Position numbers and translations under genes: made by a program
In this document: positions 47,859 through 55,801 of the stretch, piece by piece
How the letters are laid out: every line of letters begins with the position of its first letter
Position numbering within the stretch: the first letter of the stretch is position 1
DNA from: Pseudomonas aylmerensis
GTDB lineage: Bacteria; Pseudomonadota; Gammaproteobacteria; Pseudomonadales; Pseudomonadaceae
Assembly: GCF_001702265.1 (NCBI RefSeq)
Contig: NZ_MAUE01000047.1
Span: forward strand, 21,146 to 85,145
Reading direction: 5' to 3'
DNA length: 64,000 nucleotides
The notes under the pieces: model-generated
What the model was told of the DNA's origin: nothing
What the model saw: the letters and a program-made list of their open reading frames with translations, nothing else
Database searches by the model: none

Positions 47859-48950
47859 GTGGCGCTCAATAGCATCGAAGAACTGGTTGAAGACATCCGC
47901 CAAGGCAAGATGGTCATCCTGATGGATGACGAAGACCGCGAGAACGAAGGCGACATCATCATGGCCGCCGAGGCCTGCAAGCCCGAGCACATCAACTTCA
48001 TGGCCAAGCACGCCCGTGGGCTGATCTGCATGCCCATGAGCCGTGAGCGCTGCGAACTGCTCAAGCTGCCGTTGATGGCGCCGCGCAATGGGTCGGGCTT
48101 CGGCACCAAGTTCACCGTGTCGATTGAGGCGACCACCGGCGTCACCACCGGTATCTCGGCCGCCGACCGCGCGCGCACCGTGCAAGCGGCTGCCGCGAAA
48201 GACGCCAAGGCTGAAGACATTGTCAGCCCCGGCCATATCTTCCCGCTGATGGCCCAGCCGGGCGGGACCCTGGCGCGCGCCGGCCACACCGAAGCGGCCT
48301 GCGACCTGGCGCGCATGGCCGGTTTCGAGCCGAGCGGGGTGATCTGCGAAGTGATGAACGACGACGGCACCATGGCCCGTCGCGCCGAACTCGAAGCCTT
48401 CGCCGCTGAACACGGCATCAAGATCGGCACGATTGCCGACCTGATTCACTACCGCATGATCCACGAACGTACCGTTCAGCGGATTGCCGAGCAGCCGCTG
48501 GACAGCGAACTGGGCCAATTCAACCTGGTGACCTACCGTGATTCGGTGGCAGGCGACGTGCACATGGCCCTGACCCTGGGCACCATCTGCGCCGACGAAC
48601 CGACCCTGGTGCGGGTGCACAACATGGACCCGCTGCGCGACCTGCTTATGGTCAAGCAACCGGGTCGCTGGAGCCTGCGCGCCGCCATGGCTGCGGTTTC
48701 CGAGGCCGGCAGTGGTGTGGTGCTGTTGCTCGGCAACCCGGTGGATGGCGACGTCCTGCTCGCGCATATTCGCGAAACCGCCGAGCATGCCCAGGTCAAG
48801 ACGCCGACCACCTACAGCATCGTCGGCGCCGGTTCGCAGATCCTGCGCGACCTCGGTGTGCGCAAAATGCGCCTGATGAGTGCGCCAATGAAATTTAATG
48901 CGATATCCGGTTTCGACCTGGAAGTTGTAGAATACGTGCCCTCCGAATAA
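47859..48950 (+). CDS. ribBA: 3,4-dihydroxy-2-butanone 4-phosphate synthase with degenerate GTP cyclohydrolase II domain (GTG start)
   Basis: The N-terminal domain (about 1-205) is RibB, making the four-carbon unit of riboflavin. 'DDEDRENEGDIIMAA' and 'RAGHTEAACDLARMAG' carry its catalytic residues. The C-terminal half (about 210-363) is GTP cyclohydrolase II-like, but the zinc ligands are missing: where RibA has the Cys-x10-Cys-x-Cys pattern, this protein has 'SVAGDVHMALTLGTICADEP' with only one cysteine. It should be RibB only. A GTG start follows a 'aaggggg' site. The genuine RibA is encoded about 3 kb downstream. Confidence 0.9.
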   Translation: MALNSIEELVEDIRQGKMVILMDDEDRENEGDIIMAAEACKPEHINFMAKHARGLICMPMSRERCELLKLPLMAPRNGSGFGTKFTVSIEATTGVTTGISAADRARTVQAAAAKDAKAEDIVSPGHIFPLMAQPGGTLARAGHTEAACDLARMAGFEPSGVICEVMNDDGTMARRAELEAFAAEHGIKIGTIADLIHYRMIHERTVQRIAEQPLDSELGQFNLVTYRDSVAGDVHMALTLGTICADEPTLVRVHNMDPLRDLLMVKQPGRWSLRAAMAAVSEAGSGVVLLLGNPVDGDVLLAHIRETAEHAQVKTPTTYSIVGAGSQILRDLGVRKMRLMSAPMKFNAISGFDLEVVEYVPSE

Positions 48951-49038
48951 AGGCTGGCGATTCCTGCCCCTTGTTCGCGGTTAAATCATCACTGAGGGAC
49001 GCACTTTTCGCGTCCCGGCTCTTTAAGAGATTTGTCGA

Positions 49039-49515
49039 ATGACCCTGAAGACCATCGAAGGTACCTTCATCGCCCCCAAAGGCCGCTATGCCCTGGTGGT
49101 TGGCCGCTTCAACAGCTTCGTGGTTGAAAGCCTGGTAAGCGGTGCCGTGGACGCCCTGGTTCGCCACGGTGTGAGCGAGAGCGACATCACTATCATCCGT
49201 GCGCCTGGCGCCTTCGAAATTCCACTGGTTGCGCAAAAAGTTGCACAACAGGGTGAATACGCGGCGATCATCGCCCTGGGCGCGGTCATTCGTGGCGGTA
49301 CTCCGCACTTCGAATACGTGGCTGGCGAATGCACCAAGGGCCTGGCCCAGGTGTCCATGGAGTTCGGCGTGCCGGTTGCGTTTGGCGTGCTGACCGTGGA
49401 TTCCATCGAGCAAGCCATCGAGCGTTCCGGCACCAAGGCCGGTAACAAAGGCGCTGAAGCTGCCCTGTCCGCCCTGGAAATGGTCAGCCTGCTGTCGCAG
49501 TTGGAGGCCAAGTGA
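49039..49515 (+). CDS. ribH: 6,7-dimethyl-8-ribityllumazine synthase
   Basis: This enzyme joins the pyrimidine and four-carbon units to form the riboflavin precursor. The 158-residue product has 'GRFNSFVVESLVSGAVDALV' near residue 20 and the conserved 'GAVIRGGTPHFEYVAGECTK' near residue 80, where the histidine is catalytic. It begins 88 bases after ribBA; a 'gggacgc' / 'gcgtccc' hairpin (48996-49014) lies in the gap and may act on the mRNA. Its stop overlaps the nusB start. Confidence 0.96.
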   Translation: MTLKTIEGTFIAPKGRYALVVGRFNSFVVESLVSGAVDALVRHGVSESDITIIRAPGAFEIPLVAQKVAQQGEYAAIIALGAVIRGGTPHFEYVAGECTKGLAQVSMEFGVPVAFGVLTVDSIEQAIERSGTKAGNKGAEAALSALEMVSLLSQLEAK

Positions 49516-50012
49516 TTTCCGACGAGAGCGATCAGTTCAACCCTCAGGAGCCACGTCCTGCGGATGCCGGCAAGCCCTCCAAGAGCGAGAAGCGTCGCAA
49601 GGCGCGTCAGCTCGCGACCCAGGCGCTGTACCAGCGTCACCTGGCAGGCGCTTCGCTGAACGAAATCGAGGCACAGTTTCGTGTCGACAACGACTTTACG
49701 TTCGCCGACCAGAGCTACTTCCACGACATCCTGCACGGCGTCCACGCCAACCTGACCGAGATCGATACGGCCCTGGCACCTTGCCTGGACCTGACCATCG
49801 AGGAACTGGACCCGGTTGAACTGTGCGTCATGCGCCTGTCCACCTGGGAACTGCTCAAGCGCGTCGATGTGCCGTACCGAGTGGTGATCAACGAAGGGAT
49901 CGAACTGGCGAAAGTCTACGGTTCGACCGACGGCCACAAGTTCGTCAACGGCGTGCTCGACAAGCTGGCCCCGCGCCTGCGCGAAGCCGAAGTGAAGGAA
50001 CACAAGCGCTAA
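49512..50012 (+). CDS. nusB: Transcription antitermination factor NusB (GTG start)
   Basis: NusB binds boxA RNA with S10 (NusE) and is part of the antitermination complex on rRNA operons. The 166-residue product has an N-terminal extension and the helical NusB core ('KARQLATQALYQRHLAGASL', 'VELCVMRLSTWELLKRVDVP'). It starts with GTG overlapping the ribH stop (GTGA), a common arrangement. The first 35 residues are polar and variable. thiL follows after 17 bases. Confidence 0.95.
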   Translation: MISDESDQFNPQEPRPADAGKPSKSEKRRKARQLATQALYQRHLAGASLNEIEAQFRVDNDFTFADQSYFHDILHGVHANLTEIDTALAPCLDLTIEELDPVELCVMRLSTWELLKRVDVPYRVVINEGIELAKVYGSTDGHKFVNGVLDKLAPRLREAEVKEHKR

Positions 50013-50029
50013 GCCGCGCTTGAGTTCCC

Positions 50030-50995
50030 ATGGGTGAGTTTGAGCTGATCCACACCTACTTCGCCGCCGCGCCGTGTGCGCAGGGCGGCGAAGGCATTGC
50101 CCTGGGGATTGGCGATGACTGCGCCCTGCTGGCGCTCCCTGCCGGGGAGCAGCTGGCAATCTCCACCGATACGTTAGTGGCCGGCGTGCACTTTGCCGAC
50201 CCCTGTGACCCGTTCCTGCTCGGCCAGCGCTCGCTGGCCGTGGCGGTGAGCGACCTGGCCGCCATGGGCGCCCACCCCCTCGCGTTTACCCTTGCCCTGA
50301 CGACACCGACGGTCGATGCCGATTGGCTGCAACGCTACGCCCAGGGTTTGAACGCCATGGCGCAGCGCTGCGGTGTGGGCCTGGTGGGCGGCGACACCAC
50401 ACGCGGGCCGTTGAGCCTGACCCTGACCGTGTTTGGTCGTGTACCCGCCGGGCAGGCGCTGACCCGCAGCGGTGCGCAGCCGGGCGACCTGCTGTGCGTG
50501 GGCGGTGAGCTCGGCAATGCCGCCGGTGCCTTGCCGCTGGTTCTGGGGCAGCGCAGCGCCGACGCGGCCATCGCCGATCCGCTGCTGGCCCATTACTGGT
50601 CGCCGCAGCCGCAGTTGGCCCTGGGGCTGGCGTTGCGTGGCAAGGCTACGTCCGCGATGGATATCTCCGACGGGCTGCTTGCCGATTGCGGGCATATCGC
50701 CAAGGCATCGGCCGTCAGCCTATTGATCGAGCGCGAGCGGTTGCCGTTGTCGGCGCCGCTGCTGGCGTTTGTCGGTGATGAAGCCGCGCGCGTGGCGGCC
50801 TTGAGCGGGGGCGACGATTATGTCCTGGCGTTCACCCTGCCACCTGTCGAGTTGGCGCCGCTGCTGGCCGGCGGCTGGCCGATCCATGTGATCGGCCGGG
50901 TCGAGGCGGGGCAGGGCGTGACGCTGCTGGATGCCGCCGGGCAGGACATCACCCCGGCCGTTCGCGGCTATCAGCATTTTCGCGAGGCGCCCTGA
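50030..50995 (+). CDS. thiL: Thiamine-monophosphate kinase
   Basis: ThiL phosphorylates thiamine monophosphate to thiamine diphosphate, the active cofactor. The 321-residue product belongs to the PurM/AIR synthetase fold family. 'LGIGDDCALL' and 'STDTLVAGVHF' carry the metal- and phosphate-binding aspartates, and 'AMDISDGLLADCGHIAKAS' is the second conserved motif. It is adjacent to nusB as in most gamma-proteobacteria. pgpA, which commonly follows thiL, is absent here; a periplasmic binding protein gene follows instead. Confidence 0.95.
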   Translation: MGEFELIHTYFAAAPCAQGGEGIALGIGDDCALLALPAGEQLAISTDTLVAGVHFADPCDPFLLGQRSLAVAVSDLAAMGAHPLAFTLALTTPTVDADWLQRYAQGLNAMAQRCGVGLVGGDTTRGPLSLTLTVFGRVPAGQALTRSGAQPGDLLCVGGELGNAAGALPLVLGQRSADAAIADPLLAHYWSPQPQLALGLALRGKATSAMDISDGLLADCGHIAKASAVSLLIERERLPLSAPLLAFVGDEAARVAALSGGDDYVLAFTLPPVELAPLLAGGWPIHVIGRVEAGQGVTLLDAAGQDITPAVRGYQHFREAP

Positions 50996-51061
50996 GTCGG
51001 CGAGCTGCGCTACCCTCTATAGCGTTATCACGGATGCAAGGCTTTGCAGGAGGTCGTCACC

Positions 51062-51790
51062 ATGGATGTGCGCCGCTGGCTGCTGATACTGCTGTGTGCT
51101 GTCGCGGCGCCCACCCTGGCGCGGGAAGTGCCGGTGGTGCCCGGCAAGGTGCTGCTGGCCAGTGAGGCCTGGGACGACTACACCAACGCCGACGGCAGCG
51201 GCCTGGCCTGGGATGTGCTGCGTCAGGTGTTCGAGCCTGCGGGGATCAGGCTGCAGACCCGCACCGTGCCCTATACCCGTTCGGTCGGCCTGACCCAGCG
51301 TGGCGAGGTGGATGGCTGGGTCGGTTCCTATCGCGAAGAAGCCCAGGGGGTGTTGTACCCGCACTGGAACTTCGATTCCGATCATATCTACGCCCTCGGC
51401 CTGGCCAGCACCGCGACGCCGACCGTGGCCACCCTCGGCAATTACCGCCTGGCCTGGGTGCGCGGCTACAAGTACGAGGAGTACTTGCCCAATGTGCACC
51501 GTTTCGACCAGATCCAGCGGCGCGATGGCATTCTGCCGATGCTGCTGCACGGCCGGGCCGACTTCTACATCGATGCCCTGACCGAAGTTTCCTACGTCCT
51601 CAAGCAGGCCGACGACCCGGCGCGCTTCAGGCTGACGCATATTGCCGAACTGCCGTTGTATGTCGGGTTTGCCGACAACGAGCGTGGACGGGGGTTAATG
51701 GCACTGTTCGACCAGCGCATGGCGACCCTGGTGAAAAATGCCGAGCTGAAGCCGATTTTCGAGCGCTGGAAACAGCCGTATCCGTTCTGA
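51062..51790 (+). CDS. Periplasmic solute-binding protein (SBP family 3-like)
   Basis: The 242-residue protein has a signal peptide (about residues 1-20, 'LLILLCAVAAPTLA') followed by an amino-acid-type extracellular solute-binding domain. Segments include 'LAWDVLRQVFEPAGIRLQTR', 'GEVDGWVGSYREEA' and 'MLLHGRADFYIDALTEVSYV'. No permease or ATPase genes are next to it, so it may serve another system or act as a sensor. The ATG at the signal peptide is chosen over one six codons upstream that lacks family support. The ligand is unknown. Confidence 0.78.
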   Translation: MDVRRWLLILLCAVAAPTLAREVPVVPGKVLLASEAWDDYTNADGSGLAWDVLRQVFEPAGIRLQTRTVPYTRSVGLTQRGEVDGWVGSYREEAQGVLYPHWNFDSDHIYALGLASTATPTVATLGNYRLAWVRGYKYEEYLPNVHRFDQIQRRDGILPMLLHGRADFYIDALTEVSYVLKQADDPARFRLTHIAELPLYVGFADNERGRGLMALFDQRMATLVKNAELKPIFERWKQPYPF

Positions 51791-51919
51791 CCTGCATAGA
51801 ACCGGGATGAAGGCCAATCGAACCGATTGATCTTTATCAGCGATAATTCAGCTTAAGCGTCTGTAGGAACCTGCTGTTACAATGGCCGCCACTGTAAAAA
51901 CTGAAATCAGGAGCACACG

Positions 51920-52537
51920 GTGCCCGTCGTTTTCGTCGCTGCTTCCAAGCTGCCTACCCCTTTTGCCACGTTCACCATGAACGGCTTTCTCGAAGAAGCC
52001 ACCGGTCGCGAGCACGTTGTGCTCAGCCTGGGGGATATCGCTGATGGCGCGCCGGTTCTGGGGCGCGTGCACTCCGAATGCCTGACCGGTGACGCGCTGT
52101 TCAGCCAGCGCTGCGACTGCGGTTCGCAACTGGAAGCCGCGCTGCAGGCCATCGCCCGTGAAGGCCGTGGCGTGCTGCTGTACCTGCGTCAGGAAGGCCG
52201 TGGCATTGGCTTGCTGAACAAGATCCGCGCCTACGAGCTGCAGGATGGCGGCGCCGATACCGTCGAGGCCAATGAGCGCCTGGGCTTCGCCGCGGACCAG
52301 CGTGACTACGCGATCTGCCTGCCGATGCTCGAGCACTTGGGCGTCAAATCCCTACGCCTGATGACCAACAACCCGCGCAAGGTCAAGGCCTTGACCGAGA
52401 TGGGCATCACTGTGGCCGAACGCGTGCCGCTGCACACCGGGCACAACCCGCATAACAAACTCTACCTCGCGACCAAGGCCAGCAAGCTCGACCACATGAT
52501 GGGCAACGAGCATCAGGGCGAGGTCGATCGCGCGTGA
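51920..52537 (+). CDS. ribA: GTP cyclohydrolase II (GTG start)
   Basis: RibA opens the imidazole ring of GTP, the first committed step of riboflavin synthesis. The 205-residue protein keeps the zinc ligands Cys54, Cys65 and Cys67 ('HSECLTGDALFSQRCDCG') and the GTP-binding 'LRQEGRGIGLLNKIRAYELQ' (about residues 93-112). It is the functional partner of the RibB-only protein encoded upstream. The GTG start follows a 'caggagcac' site and gives the family N terminus 'MPVVFVAASKLPTPF'. The next gene overlaps by four bases. Confidence 0.96.
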   Translation: MPVVFVAASKLPTPFATFTMNGFLEEATGREHVVLSLGDIADGAPVLGRVHSECLTGDALFSQRCDCGSQLEAALQAIAREGRGVLLYLRQEGRGIGLLNKIRAYELQDGGADTVEANERLGFAADQRDYAICLPMLEHLGVKSLRLMTNNPRKVKALTEMGITVAERVPLHTGHNPHNKLYLATKASKLDHMMGNEHQGEVDRA

Positions 52538-52953
52538 CCCGCGGCCAGGTGAAACGGCGACTGTCCTTCAACTGGTGGCAGTACCTGGCCCTGGCGCTGC
52601 TCCCGCTGTTCGTGATCAACCTGGTGTTTGGCCAGGCCGAGTCCCTGCTGCCGGTGCTGGCGATGCCATTCTTTATTGCCGGCGTGGCTTCGATGTTCCT
52701 CAGCCTGCGCTATTTTCACGGCTATAAACACGCGCTGATCGCTACCGCCAAAGCCCTCGATACCGCCGAAGAGCCGGCTGCCTGGATCACCCTCGCGGCC
52801 CGCCGGCGCACGGCGTTGCTGGTGGCTGCCATACCCGCGTGGATCGGTGCGCTGGCGGTGTTCGTCGGCCTGGAAGCGGTGCCGCTGTTTCTGCTGGCGC
52901 TGTCGACCCTGGTGCTGTTCTACCTCTACCGCATTCCCCGTCAACTGGGATGA
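52534..52953 (+). CDS. Small membrane protein of unknown function (GTG start)
   Basis: The 139-residue protein has about four predicted membrane segments: 'YLALALLPLFVINLVFG', 'LLPVLAMPFFIAGVASMFLS', 'TALLVAAIPAWIGALAVF' and 'VPLFLLALSTLVLFYLY'. I do not recognise a family. The GTG start overlaps the ribA stop by four bases, and its own stop overlaps the BtuF-like gene by four bases. The three are therefore likely co-translated, and P. aeruginosa has a hypothetical gene in the same position. Confidence 0.75.
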   Translation: MTRGQVKRRLSFNWWQYLALALLPLFVINLVFGQAESLLPVLAMPFFIAGVASMFLSLRYFHGYKHALIATAKALDTAEEPAAWITLAARRRTALLVAAIPAWIGALAVFVGLEAVPLFLLALSTLVLFYLYRIPRQLG

Positions 52954-53738
52954 AGCGTCACTGGCTGGCGGTCCTGCTGCTGGCGCTGAGTGCCCCGGCG
53001 TGGGCGGCCGAGCGCGTAGTGAGCCTGGCGCCATCCTTGTCTGAAATCGTGGCTGAACTGGGCGCTGCCGACCTGCTGGTCGGCGTGCTCGATGGCGGTG
53101 AGCGCCCGGAAGCGCTGGCCAACGTGCCGTCGGTTGGCAAGTACGGCCAGTTGGACATGGAGCGCCTGCTCAGCCTCAAGCCCGACCTGATCCTGCTCTG
53201 GCCCGGCAGCGTCGGCCCGGCCCAGCGCGAGCAGCTGCAGCGCCTGAACATCCCGGTTTTCGTCGCCGAACCGCACAGCCTCGAACAACTCACTACCCAG
53301 GTCCAGACGATTGCCGAACAGCTGGGCCGCGCCGAGGCCGGCCGGCAACTGGCCGTGCAGTTGCGCCAACGCCTGGCCGAATTGCGCCAGCGTTATCAAC
53401 GTGCCGCGCCATTGCGGGTGTTTTACCAGGTGTGGGACCAGCCGCTGTACACCGTGGGCGGCGGGCAGATCATCAGCGATGCGTTGAATGTGTGCGGCGC
53501 GCGCAATGTGTTCGACGATCTCAAGCTGCCCGCGCCGCAGGTCAGCATCGAGTCAGTGTTGCAGCGTGATCCCGAGATGATCCTGGTGGGTGATCCGGCT
53601 CAGCTGCAGGCCTGGAAGGTCTGGCCGGCGATGGCAGGACGGGTGCGCGTGGTGCCGGATAAAGGCTTGGAACGGCCGAGTGGGCAGATGCTGGAGGCGG
53701 TGGGGCGGTTGTGTGAGGTGATTGCGCCGAGCCGGTGA
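52950..53738 (+). CDS. btuF: Cobalamin ABC transporter periplasmic binding protein (BtuF-like)
   Basis: BtuF binds cobalamin in the periplasm and passes it to the BtuCD transporter. The 262-residue protein has a signal peptide (residues 1-19, 'AVLLLALSAPAWAA') and a type III periplasmic-binding fold. Typical segments are 'RVVSLAPSLSEIVAELGA', 'LDMERLLSLKPDLILLW' and 'PAPQVSIESVLQRDPEMIL'. Its start overlaps the membrane protein gene (ATGA). btuC and btuD are not in this window. The next gene, on the other strand, is the outer-membrane receptor BtuB, which supports the assignment. Confidence 0.85.
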   Translation: MKRHWLAVLLLALSAPAWAAERVVSLAPSLSEIVAELGAADLLVGVLDGGERPEALANVPSVGKYGQLDMERLLSLKPDLILLWPGSVGPAQREQLQRLNIPVFVAEPHSLEQLTTQVQTIAEQLGRAEAGRQLAVQLRQRLAELRQRYQRAAPLRVFYQVWDQPLYTVGGGQIISDALNVCGARNVFDDLKLPAPQVSIESVLQRDPEMILVGDPAQLQAWKVWPAMAGRVRVVPDKGLERPSGQMLEAVGRLCEVIAPSR

Positions 53739-53763
53739 GACCGCTATCGCCGGCACAGACGCC

Positions 53764-55665
53764 TCACATCTCAGGCGTCCAGGTCACCCCAAACATCCAC
53801 ACCCGGCCTTCTTCGCGATAATCGTGATTGTTCAGGAACGCCGGGTCGTTGTAGCTGTACATCGCGCGGGCGTACGTCTTGTCCAGCAGGTTATCGACCT
53901 TCACCGACAGCAACACTTCACGGTTCAATGCCCAACTGCTGCGCAGCCCCAGCAGCGCATAACCGCCCAGGCGATTGCGATTGTCTTCATCGTCGTAGCT
54001 GCTGCTGATCGCCTGCCAGCTGGCACCCAGGCCCAACTTATCGAATTGACGATCCAGGTCCAGGCTCACTGTGCGCCGCGCCCGGCGGGCCAGGGTGTGG
54101 CCGCTGTCGCGGTCGCGCGGGTCGATGACGGCGAGGCCAAGGTTGCCTTGCCAGCCGAACAGGTCCTGCTTGAGCGCCGCTTCAAACCCGTTGATGCGCG
54201 CCGACGCCACGTTCTGCGGCTTGCCGGTGCGATCGAGGATGATCGCATCGCTCAAGTCGGTGCGGTACAGCGAGGCTTCCAGGCGTGTGCTGTCAGTCAA
54301 TTGGCTGCGCCATTGCAGCTCGTAGCTCTTGGAGGTTTCGGGTTGCAGGTCGGGGTTGCTGTATTGCGTCTGCGGGTAATACAGGTCGTTGAAGGTCGGC
54401 GCACGGAAGCCTTCGCTGTAGCTCAGCAGCAGGTCATTGTCGGGGTTGACCGGCACGGTCAGGGTGCCGCTCCAGCTGTTCTGGCTGCCGAACTGCTGGT
54501 TCTGGTCGCGGCGCAGGCCCAGCTCGGTGGAAAACCACTCCCCGCGAAAGCGATGCTGCACAAAGGCGGCACGGTTCCAGCGGCTGTTTTCGGTAAAGGT
54601 GGTGGAGCCGTGGAAGCGGTCTTCGTACCAGTCGCCGCCGAGGATCAGGCTGTTTTGCTCATTGATCGTCAGGTCGTTCTGCCAATTGACCGAGTCGCGA
54701 TAGGTGTTGAACACACTGGAGTCATCGCTGAGGGTATCGCGCTTGGTATCGCGATTTTCGCTGTGGCCCAACTCCAGGCGAGATTGCCAGTGCTGATTGA
54801 GCGTGGCGTCGACATAGCCGCTGGCGCTGCTGACGGTGTAATCGGTGTAGGGCTTTTGCCCAACGGTCTGGCCAGTCGCGACGTCGTAGCGGCCGAAGCT
54901 GTTGTCGTACTCCGATTTACCGCGGTTATCCAACAGGTTGAAACCCGCCTCCAGCGTGTCGCTGAACGCGTGGCTGAGGTTCAGGCTGAGGGACTGATTG
55001 CGGTAGGCATCATGATCGCCATCGCTGGGAAACGATTGGTGGGTCGAATTGATGCCCGCGGTTTCATCCAGGCTCGCACCCAGGTTGAAGCGCGTGTGTT
55101 CGTCGCCGCCGGATACGCCGAGGCTGCGCTCCCACGTCCCGTTGCTGCCAAACCCGAGCTTCATGCGCGGTTGCAGGCCTTGCTCGGCGTTGCGCCGGGT
55201 AAACACCTGGATCACCCCGCCAATCGCGTCGCTGCCGTAGATCACCGAGCGCGAGCCGCGCAGCACTTCCACCCGCTCGATCTGGTCGACATTCAAGTAC
55301 TGCAGGCCGCTGTCGCCGGAGGTGGTGTTGGCGATGCGCTGGCCGTCCACCAGCACCAGGCTTTGTGCGGATTTGGTGCCGCGAATGTAAATGCCCGGCA
55401 AGCTGCCACGGCCACCGGTGGGCGCGACTTGCACGCCGGGCACGCGGCTGAGCAGGTCGGTGAGGCTGGTGGGCTGCAGGCGGTCGATGTCGTCGCGGGT
55501 GAATACGGTGTTGGCAGCGCTGCTGTCGTTGCGCGCCTGGACCTGGCGGTTGGCGCTGATGACGACGTCGGGGAGTTTCAGGGCGTCGTCGCGCTCGAAG
55601 GTATCGGCGAGCAGGTCGTTGGCGGGCAGGAGAAGTAAGGGCAGGGCGAAGCGAAGGCGACTCAT
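53764..55665 (-). CDS. btuB: TonB-dependent vitamin B12 receptor (BtuB-like)
   Basis: This is a 633-residue outer-membrane TonB-dependent receptor. A signal peptide (about residues 1-21) is followed by a probable TonB box ('LKLPDVVIS') and a plug domain ('RVPGVQVAPTGGRG', 'IYIRGTKSAQSLVLVDGQRI'). The 22-stranded barrel ends in 'VWMFGVTWTPEM', where the usual final aromatic residue is not present. Length and sequence fit BtuB. It converges with btuF, and no cobalamin riboswitch could be seen in the 136 bases upstream, which are mostly a REP pair. Confidence 0.8.
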   Translation of the reverse strand: MSRLRFALPLLLLPANDLLADTFERDDALKLPDVVISANRQVQARNDSSAANTVFTRDDIDRLQPTSLTDLLSRVPGVQVAPTGGRGSLPGIYIRGTKSAQSLVLVDGQRIANTTSGDSGLQYLNVDQIERVEVLRGSRSVIYGSDAIGGVIQVFTRRNAEQGLQPRMKLGFGSNGTWERSLGVSGGDEHTRFNLGASLDETAGINSTHQSFPSDGDHDAYRNQSLSLNLSHAFSDTLEAGFNLLDNRGKSEYDNSFGRYDVATGQTVGQKPYTDYTVSSASGYVDATLNQHWQSRLELGHSENRDTKRDTLSDDSSVFNTYRDSVNWQNDLTINEQNSLILGGDWYEDRFHGSTTFTENSRWNRAAFVQHRFRGEWFSTELGLRRDQNQQFGSQNSWSGTLTVPVNPDNDLLLSYSEGFRAPTFNDLYYPQTQYSNPDLQPETSKSYELQWRSQLTDSTRLEASLYRTDLSDAIILDRTGKPQNVASARINGFEAALKQDLFGWQGNLGLAVIDPRDRDSGHTLARRARRTVSLDLDRQFDKLGLGASWQAISSSYDDEDNRNRLGGYALLGLRSSWALNREVLLSVKVDNLLDKTYARAMYSYNDPAFLNNHDYREEGRVWMFGVTWTPEM

Positions 55666-55702
55666 GGGCTGTCCATTGCATTTGAACACGGCACGAAACC
55701 AA

Positions 55703-55788
55703 TGCAGGCGCTGGTTTGCCTGCGATGCAGGCACCTCGGTTTTTCAGTGAGGCCGAGGTGATGCTATCGCAGGCAAGCCAGCGCCTAC
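55703..55788. repeat. REP pair between dxs and btuB
   Basis: 'tgcaggcgctggtttgcctg' and 'aggcaagccagcgcctaca' are inverted copies, with an inner 'cacctcggt' / 'gccgaggtg' stem. It fills most of the gap and may form a hairpin after dxs. Confidence 0.82.
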
Positions 55789-55801
55789 AGGTGATTCGGG
55801 G

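Noticed and set aside
51791..51919. Possible FMN riboswitch before ribA
   Set aside because: The conserved FMN-element segments were not seen; the gap is only 129 bases.
53722..55638. A 638-codon plus-strand frame over btuB
   Set aside because: Antisense to the receptor gene, which has signal peptide, plug and barrel features.
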